Of a stretch of 64,000 nucleotides of DNA, positions 37,300 through 45,648 are shown piece by piece. The DNA comes from Pelagicoccus sp. SDUM812005 (lineage in GTDB: Bacteria > Verrucomicrobiota > Verrucomicrobiia > Opitutales > Opitutaceae), in NCBI RefSeq assembly GCF_031127875.1, contig NZ_JARXIA010000003.1, forward strand, positions 186,001 through 250,000, in the 5' to 3' direction. The notes below the pieces were generated by a model that did not search any database, had not been told where the DNA came from, and saw only the letters and a list, made by a program, of their open reading frames with translations. Position 1 is the stretch's first letter. Every line of letters starts with the position of its first letter. The translations under genes and the position numbers were made by a program.

Positions 37300-38874
37300 A
37301 TGATTCGGTTTTCCTCCTCCATAGCGCTCGACCTTAGATCAATCGCAGTTTTCCGAATCTTGATCGGAGGAATCATTCTCTACGATTTGGTGAACCGCAT
37401 TCCTTATGCGGAGCTTTTCCTCAGCGACGCGGGCGCTTTTTCTCGAACGGATCTGCTGGCGCTGACGAACCGCCCTTGGTCGTTTTCTGTCTATATGATG
37501 TTGGGCGAAACGTCTCAAGTCGTGGCTTTGATGTTAATCAATGCGGCGACCGCGCTCCTGTTGATGGCTGGTCTCTGGACGCGTTGGGCGAGCCTTTTGT
37601 GCTGGATTCTGCTGATTTCCCTACAGCATCGAAATCCGTTGGTGTTGAACGGGGGCGATACGCTTTTATCCCTTCTTGTATTCTGGGCGATGTTTCTCCC
37701 GCTAAACGGGCGTTGGTCCTTGGATGCCTTGCTGAGCAAGGACGGCGTGGGGACGTTTCCAGTTACCAATCGCTACGTCGGAATTCCAGGGATGGCTTTG
37801 ATGCTGCAGGTCGTGTTTCTCTACGCCTTCACTGTTATGTTGAAAACGGGAGGCCTTTGGAAAAGTGGGGAGGCTGTCGGCTATGTTGTAATGAACATGA
37901 GCTTGATCAAAGCGGGGGCGGTTTGGCTGTCGCAGTTCGAGGGGCTCCTGCCGTTTATCAGCAAACTCACGTGGCATTGGGAGTGGTTCGGCTGCCTGCT
38001 TTTGCTTTGCCCCTTTGCCAACGGGCTGACGCGAATGGCGGCGATTTTTGGATACAGCCTGATGCAGTTATCTTTTTATCTTACGCTGGACCTGGCCCTT
38101 TTCCCTTTTGTCTCCACGGCGGCGTGCCTCGCTCTGCTGCCGGGGCAATTCTGGAGGTTGTCCGAGCGACTTTGGAGAGATGGGCCGTGGAAGCGTGGGG
38201 TGGAGGTCTTGCGACGCGAAGCCGTATCGATGCGCGGGTGTGGCGGAAAAATAATTAGGCCGGGGAGGGGCGCGGCGGTGTTGACTGGAACGGCGCTGGC
38301 ATTGGTCCTGTTTTGGAATTTGAGGGGCCTGCCGGACTCTCCTTTGAAGCAGCATACGCCGGACTGGGTGAAGCAGGTCATGTACGCGGCGAAGCTCCGC
38401 CAAAGCTGGGGCATGTTTGCCGCCAACCCACCGCGAACATCGAAATGGTACGCGCTTGAGGCTCAGTTAGCGAACGGCGACTCCATCGACCTGCTCAATC
38501 CGAGCGAACCGTTCACTCTACGACGCCCTCAGTTGTTTACCGATCGTTTGCCGGACCGCCGCTGGACGAAATTTCTTTCAGCGCTAAGCAAAAAGAAATA
38601 CCGCAGTTTGCGGGACGATTTCTTGGAGTATTTCGTTAGTCGTTGGAATCGGCGAGTGGATGGGCCGCGCAAGATCGAGCGGGTTCGCATGTTGTACGTC
38701 CGGGAGCGGATTCGTCCCGGGGCTGGCTACGGCAAAGCTGAAATTGAAACTTTGGCGACCTTGTGGGTGGAAGGAATACGGCAAGTCGTGAATGTAGAGA
38801 TTCCAGACGAGTCAGGCGAGGCGCTTGAGGAAACGGACGATGAGGGAATAGAACAGGAAGGCGCGGATCTTTAA
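37300..38874 (+). CDS. HTTM-domain membrane protein
   Basis: 524 residues. The N-terminal about 330 residues contain about eight hydrophobic helices, with IAVFRILIGGIILYDL and WTRWASLLCWILLISLQHRN-like text characteristic of HTTM (vitamin-K-dependent-carboxylase-like) proteins. SLQHRNPLVLNGGDTLL is a conserved loop. After a helix at about 330 comes a soluble C-terminal domain (SWGMFAANPPRTSKWYALEA) that probably lies outside the cytosol, as in related proteins. The function in bacteria is unknown. It is divergent from the phosphatase gene with 141 bp between. Confidence 0.8.
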   Translation: MIRFSSSIALDLRSIAVFRILIGGIILYDLVNRIPYAELFLSDAGAFSRTDLLALTNRPWSFSVYMMLGETSQVVALMLINAATALLLMAGLWTRWASLLCWILLISLQHRNPLVLNGGDTLLSLLVFWAMFLPLNGRWSLDALLSKDGVGTFPVTNRYVGIPGMALMLQVVFLYAFTVMLKTGGLWKSGEAVGYVVMNMSLIKAGAVWLSQFEGLLPFISKLTWHWEWFGCLLLLCPFANGLTRMAAIFGYSLMQLSFYLTLDLALFPFVSTAACLALLPGQFWRLSERLWRDGPWKRGVEVLRREAVSMRGCGGKIIRPGRGAAVLTGTALALVLFWNLRGLPDSPLKQHTPDWVKQVMYAAKLRQSWGMFAANPPRTSKWYALEAQLANGDSIDLLNPSEPFTLRRPQLFTDRLPDRRWTKFLSALSKKKYRSLRDDFLEYFVSRWNRRVDGPRKIERVRMLYVRERIRPGAGYGKAEIETLATLWVEGIRQVVNVEIPDESGEALEETDDEGIEQEGADL

Positions 38875-38904
38875 TGTCGGATGTTGCTGAACTGTGGCGG
38901 ATAC

Positions 38905-39189
38905 CTATCCGCTGTCGCCGTCCTCTCGTCGAAATTTCGCGCGTTTGCGAAAGCGAAATATCGTGTATGCCACAGCTCCTGCGAGAATGGTGGCAACGAT
39001 CCCCATGACTATTATAAAATCGACGGGCTGTTCCTCGTATCTCATCACGACAGGTTCGCGGTAGCGGCTGTTGCCGAAACGAATGCTGCCGGTGGCAAGG
39101 CTGTGGCCGAGCAGTATCGCTAGCCCCAGCGAGACAACGATTCCTTCCCACGGGCGGGTCTTGGCTAGTTTTCTGACTTCTGGATCCAT
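38905..39189 (-). CDS. Small membrane protein
   Basis: 94 residues with two hydrophobic helices (GIVVSLGLAILLGHSLATG and FIIVMGIVATILAGAVAYTIF) and a basic C-terminal tail (FRFRKRAKFRRED). It is not recognised. It lies just downstream of the five-gene exported operon, beyond that operon's terminator, so it is separately expressed. Confidence 0.6.
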   Translation of the reverse strand: MDPEVRKLAKTRPWEGIVVSLGLAILLGHSLATGSIRFGNSRYREPVVMRYEEQPVDFIIVMGIVATILAGAVAYTIFRFRKRAKFRREDGDSG

Positions 39190-39250
39190 CTGTTTGGAGA
39201 TTATTAAAGACGGCGACTACTACGAAATGAGGCGCTAGGATATGCTCGAA

Positions 39251-39293
39251 CAATAAAAGGGACTTGAAGCATGCGTAACATGCTCCAAGTCCC
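39251..39293 (-). terminator. Strong terminator of the exported-protein operon
   Basis: The minus-strand transcript gives GGGACTTGGAGCATG pairing with CATGCTTCAAGTCCC (15 bp, one mismatch) around TTACG, then TTTTATTG. It lies 52 bp after the last gene. Confidence 0.92.
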
Positions 39294-39345
39294 GTTTGAA
39301 ATCGATTAATAAAAACAAGGCTTCGAACTCGGACCTCTATAGGCT

Positions 39346-41475
39346 CTAGGGGGTGAATTCCGAGAAGGCTTGGATGGTTCCGAGTCCGGCTGGAACGGTT
39401 GCTTCGAAGGTCGCTTGACCGTTGGCGTCGACGGTGACGTCCGGATCGTCCACCGCTGGCAGCGTGATGATTTCTCCGCTAGTGGTGATACGAAGCGTCA
39501 CGGGAGTGCCCTCGGGGATGTTTTCGCTGTCCACTAAAATGGATACAGTGCCCGCAGCGGTAAAGACCACGTCGGGAGTTTGCAGGTTTCCGGAGGGAGG
39601 CAGTGCCACGTTTTCCCCATCGACGCTTGTTACGGTGAGGGTGGGAATATCGCCGAAGTCAGGCGCCGCGATGGGAGCCGTAGCGGTCGCTGGAGGAGTG
39701 GCCTTTGCGGCGAGAGGGCGGAAGAAGGCTTCAATTCTGATTCGACCAGCTCGCGCGTCCGAATAAGCGCGACCGCCCCGAGCCCAGAGGACTCCCGAGC
39801 CTTGCACCCGGTCCGCCATGAGCTTGATGGCTCCTCCGGAACCATGTCCACCGTAACTTCCGCCGCCCCATGTCTGGTCGCCTCCATCGGTATTGATATG
39901 TCCGTTAATGGTGATATCGAGATCGGAAGCGATCAATATTGCGCCGCCCCCGCCGGCGCCGTGTCCGCCGTTTCCGGTATCGGTAGAGGCACCACCGCCA
40001 CCGCCGGAACCGCCGACCAAGGGGAGCAGCAAAGTGTTGCCGTAGGTATCTTTGAAATTCCCGTCGGATCCGTATTGACCGGAGGTGACTCCCGGGGCGC
40101 CGCCTCCGGCTCCTTGTCCTGGGGTGCCCGCATAGTTACCTGAAACGTCCCTGCGAATGGCTCCCAGACCACCGGGCGCCCCTCCTGGACCTCCCAAGGC
40201 GTAGTTGTCGGAACCGTCATTGCTCTTTGCGTTCTGGCCGTCGAGACGAAGGATACCCCCTATGTTCACTGCGCCGGTAGCCAGCCAAACGACGGGCGTA
40301 TTGGCGGCGTTCTTGGTGAATCGCATCTCTATGTTTGAAGGGATGTCGATTGTGGTGAAATTCCAGATACCATCGGCTTTCTCGGTCATGTCGAAGTAGT
40401 AGAGCCGTCCGGTTAGGTAGGTCCATTCTCCGGTAGAAAAGGACCACGCGTCGTAACCGTATTCGTTGGCGACGGAGTTGCTGAAAGCGTCCATGTATCC
40501 GTTAATTATTACGATCTGCTGGTTAACGGAATCGTATGTTGCAGCGTGATTGTAACGGCGTGTTGGAATATTTGACGTATTGATTATGGACCAATCTCCG
40601 TTCTTGAACTCCCAGGTTTGATCTCGGTCTGAGGTTCCTCCGAATATGATGCCTGATTCTCTCGTTGGGTCGTAGACGAAGGTGTAGCCCCAACCCACAT
40701 CTGGTGAACTGCCGGTGGCAATCTCGGACCAAGCTCCGGATTCGTATTTGTAGGTTTTGCGGTAGTTCTCCGAGTAAAGCAGGATCGACGAGTCTGCTTC
40801 GTTATAGATGGCTTTCGCGTATTGGTGGCTTCTGCTTGGGGTTATTCCGGTGTTGCCGAGGTCGCTCCAGTCCGTTCCGTCCCATTCCCAGACGTCGTTG
40901 AGTTGCTGGTTTGTTGCTGAGTAGCCGCCGACTATCCACATCTTTTTCGTGACCGGATCGGAGACCAAGCTGTGCCAATCGCGTGGTGTAGGAGTGTCGA
41001 CTGCTATTTGAGTCCAGTCCGTCCCGTCCCAAGCCCACATGTCGTCCAGTTTGGTGCCGTCGGCTCGATAGCCGCCGAACATGACGAGCCGTTCTCCTAG
41101 ATAGTCCCACGCTATCGCTGCGTTGGCGCGGCCGGATACGAAGGTGTCGGTTTCTACTTCAGTCCAACCGAGTGTGGGATCGCTGGTGACCCAGGTTTCA
41201 GGATAGTAGCTGTTGCCCCAGTAACCGCCGAACATAACGTATTGTTCGTTTACTGGGTCATAGCCGAGGACATGCCCTTGTCGGGTGATTGGATGTGGAG
41301 GTACGATAAGGGGGCCGTCAGCGCCAGTCGAACCGCTGCTGAAGGGCAGGTCGTCTTGTCCTTGCAGGATCGCGGAAGAGGTCAGTGCTAACAACCCGAC
41401 GACCAGCTTCAACCATCCGTAGGGTGAACTTTTTCGGTCGTGAATTGGTTGGGTGAGCCTTGTTTTCGATTTCAT
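39346..41475 (-). CDS. Exported Kelch-propeller protein with glycine-rich domain
   Basis: 709 residues, last gene of a five-gene operon. The signal is LVVGLLALTSSAILQGQ. Residues about 60-380 hold Kelch repeats of the RLVMFGGYRADGTKLDDMW type (about six), forming a beta-propeller like galactose oxidase but without visible copper ligands. Residues about 420-590 are a Gly-rich segment with GGGGAILIASDLDITINGH and GGAIKLMADRVQGSG, a type found in bacterial surface proteins. The C-terminal about 100 residues look Ig-like with a run of Val/Thr strands. There is no anchor; it is probably secreted or surface-held. Confidence 0.8.
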   Translation of the reverse strand: MKSKTRLTQPIHDRKSSPYGWLKLVVGLLALTSSAILQGQDDLPFSSGSTGADGPLIVPPHPITRQGHVLGYDPVNEQYVMFGGYWGNSYYPETWVTSDPTLGWTEVETDTFVSGRANAAIAWDYLGERLVMFGGYRADGTKLDDMWAWDGTDWTQIAVDTPTPRDWHSLVSDPVTKKMWIVGGYSATNQQLNDVWEWDGTDWSDLGNTGITPSRSHQYAKAIYNEADSSILLYSENYRKTYKYESGAWSEIATGSSPDVGWGYTFVYDPTRESGIIFGGTSDRDQTWEFKNGDWSIINTSNIPTRRYNHAATYDSVNQQIVIINGYMDAFSNSVANEYGYDAWSFSTGEWTYLTGRLYYFDMTEKADGIWNFTTIDIPSNIEMRFTKNAANTPVVWLATGAVNIGGILRLDGQNAKSNDGSDNYALGGPGGAPGGLGAIRRDVSGNYAGTPGQGAGGGAPGVTSGQYGSDGNFKDTYGNTLLLPLVGGSGGGGGASTDTGNGGHGAGGGGAILIASDLDITINGHINTDGGDQTWGGGSYGGHGSGGAIKLMADRVQGSGVLWARGGRAYSDARAGRIRIEAFFRPLAAKATPPATATAPIAAPDFGDIPTLTVTSVDGENVALPPSGNLQTPDVVFTAAGTVSILVDSENIPEGTPVTLRITTSGEIITLPAVDDPDVTVDANGQATFEATVPAGLGTIQAFSEFTP

Positions 41476-41512
41476 GGGTGTTTTGTTGTGAAAGGATGTC
41501 GTTGATTTTTGC

Positions 41513-44305
41513 TTACTCGGGGGTTGCTTCGTAGGAAACCTCCTGCGAGATCGCTATGCGGGTTTCAGAGTCGGCGGGCAGCGGAATTGCGTTTAAGTAG
41601 CTGGTGAGGCTGGAGGTAATGGAGAAGAGGACCTCGTCTCCGGCCGGCACTGGCAGCGCGTTCAGGTAGCTAACGGGGCTCGAAGCCACTGTATAGAGTT
41701 CCTCGAACGGGTTCACTTGGGCAGGCAGCGCGTTCAGGAACGATACAGGTCCGCTGGAGATGAGGGAGGGTGGCAGGGAGTTGGGGGAGAGCGGATTGGT
41801 GCCTTCGTTGATTTCGTCGAAGTCGGTTATGCCGTCGCCATCGGTATCGATTTTGAATACGTCGGAACCTCCAGCGAGCTCTTCGCCATCGGTGAGGCCA
41901 TCGCCGTCTTCATCGTAGTTGCCGTCCCAGGTCCCGTCATCGTTGGTGTCGCGGTCGTTGGGATCGCGATCCAAGAGGAATTCGCCGATGGCGCTGAGGT
42001 TGTCGCGATCCTTGTCCTCCTCGCCGTCTGGGATACCGTTGTTGTCGGAGTCGGGGTTGAAAGGATCTGTTCCGTGCTCGAGTTCCCAGAAGTCGGGAAG
42101 CCCGTCTCCGTCGCTGTCCACGAATCCCAAAACCTGGAATACGCTGAGGAACGTTTCCTCCAGTTCGTTTCCTGCCACGTCCGACAAGGGGGGCGATATT
42201 TCGACCTGGTAGATATCGTTCGGCAGTTCAGCCAAGTATTTCCAGTGGATGCGATTGGTTGTCTCGTCGAAGCTGAGCTGGCCTGAGAGAACGACGTCAT
42301 CCGCAGTTCCGAGCAAGCCGTCGGTGGAAGCTCGCTTTACCTTGAAGGTATTTGAATTGATGGTGGATGTATTCAAGTTTTCGCTACTCACGGCAGTGAT
42401 CGCCGAAATCTTGCCGACGTACGCTGCGTTCTTGGGGATGATGGCCTTAATCCGTGGAGGAGTGCGGTCTGGCACTAAGGTGATCGTGGAGGTGTCGGAG
42501 GTGGTCATGTTTCCTCCCGTGTCGGTCGCGACCGCGTAAATGGTGAAGGTGTTTTGACTTTCGCCCAAGAGGGGGGCTTGAAGTCTGAAGTTGAAGGGGA
42601 AGTTTCCGTCGGTCCCTGAAATCTCATTGTTGATGTAGAATTGCACGTTGCGGACCTGCACGTCGTCGGTGACGTCCGCGTGGATGTCGATCAGCTTGCC
42701 TTCCTCGAACTCTAGCCTGTTGCCTTCTTCTGGGTTGGGAACGGCGTTCGTTTCTATATCGATTTCTGGAGCGTTGCCGAAGCGGTCGAAGGCGAGGTAG
42801 TTGACCACCTGTAGGCCACGTTCGCTATCTGCCACGTATCCGCGACCGTTGTATATGGTGACGCTCGAGGCGAGACCGAGGGTCTCGTAGGTGGTATCGA
42901 ACTTCAGTTCCTGCCCGTTGGCGCCTAGTTGGTAGAGGGAAACGTGGTGAGCCCCGTCGTTCGTACTGTTTTGGGAGACGGCGGCGAGTCCTTGTCCGTT
43001 GCCGTTCAACGCAATCTGCTTCCATCCTTGCTGAGCCGTCGCGTGCCGAATAGCCAAGGTGGGATTGCTGGGGTCCGATATACTGAAAACGTTAAGGCCG
43101 CTCGTGAAGGTGGTGTAGAGGAGTTTGTCTCCCACTGCGATCCGCAAGGGACGCTGGCCAGCTCCGACGCTGCCTGACGATGTTACGTTTCTGATGAACT
43201 CGAGGCCTCCGTCTTCGATTTTGAATACAGAGAGGGTGCCCGTTCGCAAGGCATAGAGGTAGTCGCCCTTGACCGCTAAGCTCCAGATCCGGCCGCTTAA
43301 GCCTTGGTACCTCGAAATTTCGACGCCGGATACGAGGTCTACTGCCGCGATCAATCCGTTAGCTCCACCCGCGAAAGCGATGGTACCGTAGGTGGTGACC
43401 GCATAGATGGCTTGGTTTAAGTTAACAGTGTGAGAGATGAAGGATTCGGGGGGATCGGAGATGTCGATAATGGTGAGTCCGGAAGAGCTGTCTGCGACAG
43501 CGACGTATGTGCCGAAACTCGAAACTTGATATGCGTTACCGGGTGTATCGATCTGCCCAATACGAGTTGGACTGCGGCTGGCTTCGATATTGAAGATGGA
43601 TACGCCGGACTCCCGCGCCGCTACGACGGCGATATTATTGGTCGCGATGATATCGAATGCAGTTCCGGGCACTGGAGCGCTTGCTATCACTCCTGTCTGC
43701 ACGAGGGCCCCGTTGAGCGGGTCGGTACCTTGCTGGATTTCTGCGGCGTCGTTGATTTGGTCGTCGTCGCTGTCCGGATCGTCATCGAAGGTGCCAACGA
43801 TAAATTCTCGGATGTCACTGAGGCCGTCGTTGTCGCCATCGGGATCTTGCAGGTCGAAAAATCCCATTTTGGGAATTTCGAAGGTTTCGCCGGCTCGAGG
43901 CGTGGTGAAAGTGGTGCTTCCGAACATGAGCGAGTCGGCATAGAGCGCGTACATGAAATACTCGGTTTGTGGAGCCAGGATGACGCGAGAAATTCCTTCG
44001 TAGCCCATTTGCCCGCGGGCGATGACGTTGCGTTCGAGGATCCAGCCCTCGCTGCTTGCTTCGTCTTGCGTTGGTTGACGGAAAATAACGTAGTGGAAGG
44101 TGCCGCCGCCGGAAACATCTTCTCGGGCAATGACGAGTTGGACGCGTTCGCGGCGTTCTTCCAGCGGGTCCACTTGAGCTTGAAGAGGAAGCGGGCTAGC
44201 CAGCGACAATGCGGCGAGGAGAATCGAGGCAACCCAGCCCATCGAATAGAGCGGGTGGCGAGGCACCGCCGTTTGGCGGCTCGAGTGCTTTGGGAAAGTT
44301 CTCAT
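41513..44305 (-). CDS. Large exported protein: calcium repeats, LVIVD propeller and C-terminal YLNA repeats
   Basis: 930 residues starting at ATG 44305, which overlaps the previous stop (ATGA). A start 23 codons upstream is possible but lies inside the neighbour. After the signal (ILLAALSLASPLPLQAQ), thrombospondin-3-like Asp repeats (DPDGDNDGLSDIRE) bind Ca. LVIVD-type repeats (about 210-500) such as VSIFNIEASRSPTRIG make a propeller. Two Ig-like domains follow (about 520-740), then further Asp repeats (VDSDGDGLPDFWELEHGTDP, DTDGDGITDFDE). The end has three copies of SxxxSYLNAxP. It is a secreted, calcium-stabilised surface protein of unknown partner. Confidence 0.82.
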   Translation of the reverse strand: MRTFPKHSSRQTAVPRHPLYSMGWVASILLAALSLASPLPLQAQVDPLEERRERVQLVIAREDVSGGGTFHYVIFRQPTQDEASSEGWILERNVIARGQMGYEGISRVILAPQTEYFMYALYADSLMFGSTTFTTPRAGETFEIPKMGFFDLQDPDGDNDGLSDIREFIVGTFDDDPDSDDDQINDAAEIQQGTDPLNGALVQTGVIASAPVPGTAFDIIATNNIAVVAARESGVSIFNIEASRSPTRIGQIDTPGNAYQVSSFGTYVAVADSSSGLTIIDISDPPESFISHTVNLNQAIYAVTTYGTIAFAGGANGLIAAVDLVSGVEISRYQGLSGRIWSLAVKGDYLYALRTGTLSVFKIEDGGLEFIRNVTSSGSVGAGQRPLRIAVGDKLLYTTFTSGLNVFSISDPSNPTLAIRHATAQQGWKQIALNGNGQGLAAVSQNSTNDGAHHVSLYQLGANGQELKFDTTYETLGLASSVTIYNGRGYVADSERGLQVVNYLAFDRFGNAPEIDIETNAVPNPEEGNRLEFEEGKLIDIHADVTDDVQVRNVQFYINNEISGTDGNFPFNFRLQAPLLGESQNTFTIYAVATDTGGNMTTSDTSTITLVPDRTPPRIKAIIPKNAAYVGKISAITAVSSENLNTSTINSNTFKVKRASTDGLLGTADDVVLSGQLSFDETTNRIHWKYLAELPNDIYQVEISPPLSDVAGNELEETFLSVFQVLGFVDSDGDGLPDFWELEHGTDPFNPDSDNNGIPDGEEDKDRDNLSAIGEFLLDRDPNDRDTNDDGTWDGNYDEDGDGLTDGEELAGGSDVFKIDTDGDGITDFDEINEGTNPLSPNSLPPSLISSGPVSFLNALPAQVNPFEELYTVASSPVSYLNALPVPAGDEVLFSITSSLTSYLNAIPLPADSETRIAISQEVSYEATPE

Positions 44306-45648
44306 TTGCGTCTGGCTAAAAGGAGAAGGGCGGTGGCGACTATTAGCACGGCAGCTCCAGCGAGCCACGGCCATAGGGACTGTTGGGCAGCGAGGTCTTC
44401 TACTCCCGTCGGAATGGATGTTTTTCCCTTCGGTTCGAAGTCCCAGCCGGCTTGCATTGCCATGGGGTCGGGGATGTCATTGTCGCTGCTTGTGGAAACG
44501 ACGCCGACTGGCTCTTGGGTACGAGCGAGAATGCCGGCGTTGGCAAGCAGCGGCCGGAGGAAAGGCTCTTCGAAATATTCTCGGCGTTTAAGAACCGTGT
44601 CGGCGAGTCCATGAACGTAGAAATTCGTAAGCTGGAAGCCTTTCTCGGGATGCTCGTAGATGGCGGAGTAGTTTAGCGGGGCTCCCGTTACCGTTGGATC
44701 CGTGGGCGTGTAAAAGATGAGGTAGAGGGGGGCGGCCTCCATGACGAAGACGATGCGCGATCCCAGATCCAGTCTTTCCTGGCGGAAGGCCTCGTAGGCT
44801 TGTGCGCCTTGGTCTACGGCCCAGTTGGAATAGCGGCCTTGGCTGAAATCCGTATAAAAGGCTGCAACGTCGTCTGGATTCCCGTTGGCCAATGCCGACA
44901 TCGCCTCTATATAATAATCCACCGCCGCGTTGCCGGTTTCTCCGAGCGGATTGAAGGCGTCGACATCGATTTCCACGCCATCGAAGCGATAGCGAACGGG
45001 CTGTCCCTCGGTGCCGGGAATATCGTAGTCGTAGTCGAACTCCTCTGGGCCGCGTTGGTCGGGACCTTCTTCGTATCCGGTTTGAAACGTGTAGGTGAGG
45101 AGGGAGGCAACGGGGTCGGTTGGGGCGACGCCTTCGTAACGCAATTCTCCATCGCTCGGATCGCGAATGAAGCGGAACGATCGGTAGTAGCGTTCTCCGG
45201 TATCCACGGGCAGCCACCACACCATTAGTCGGCTGTCCCCCATGTGCACGACTCGATCGAGCTGCATGAGATCTGGATATTCGCTCAGCATTCCGCTGAA
45301 TGCGTCGAGCAACTGCCTACCGTCTTCCCGGCTCCTGCCCTGAGGAACGACAGAAAGGTCGAGCGCCTGGTCGACATCGCCCGAAAGCAGGGAGAGAGCG
45401 AATCGATTCATGGCCAGCTTGTCTTCGTCCGTTCCCGGCTCGAATTCGACCATGGGGGCGTTTACCGGTTCGAAGCTGAACTCGACGATGAGGTCGGTAA
45501 GCGAGTCCGTGCGATCGACGCGCATGGGTGTGCGCCACCGTTCCGTTTCCAGATTCTCTTGAGCAGCGAGAAACGGGAGGAAAGCGAATAGGCACCCCGC
45601 AGCTAGCAGGGGGCGGATTACTGGCGATGTTGCGAGCCTGAGCATCAC
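44302..45648 (-). CDS. Exported protein with C-terminal membrane anchor
   Basis: 448 residues. GTG at 45648 is followed directly by ATG at 45645. The ATG overlaps the upstream TGA (TGATG) and is probably used. The signal is AAGCLFAFLPFLAAQ. The body is a single soluble domain (VDRTDSLTDLIVEF, DGRQLLDAFSGMLSEYPDLM, SALANGNPDDVAAFYTDFSQ) with no family I recognise. It could be NTF2-like in places. The C-terminus is LWPWLAGAAVLIVATALLLL then ARRK: an inner-membrane or sorting-like tail without a PEP motif. It is third in the operon and the only member with a membrane anchor, so it may tether the others. Confidence 0.7.
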   Translation of the reverse strand: MMLRLATSPVIRPLLAAGCLFAFLPFLAAQENLETERWRTPMRVDRTDSLTDLIVEFSFEPVNAPMVEFEPGTDEDKLAMNRFALSLLSGDVDQALDLSVVPQGRSREDGRQLLDAFSGMLSEYPDLMQLDRVVHMGDSRLMVWWLPVDTGERYYRSFRFIRDPSDGELRYEGVAPTDPVASLLTYTFQTGYEEGPDQRGPEEFDYDYDIPGTEGQPVRYRFDGVEIDVDAFNPLGETGNAAVDYYIEAMSALANGNPDDVAAFYTDFSQGRYSNWAVDQGAQAYEAFRQERLDLGSRIVFVMEAAPLYLIFYTPTDPTVTGAPLNYSAIYEHPEKGFQLTNFYVHGLADTVLKRREYFEEPFLRPLLANAGILARTQEPVGVVSTSSDNDIPDPMAMQAGWDFEPKGKTSIPTGVEDLAAQQSLWPWLAGAAVLIVATALLLLARRK

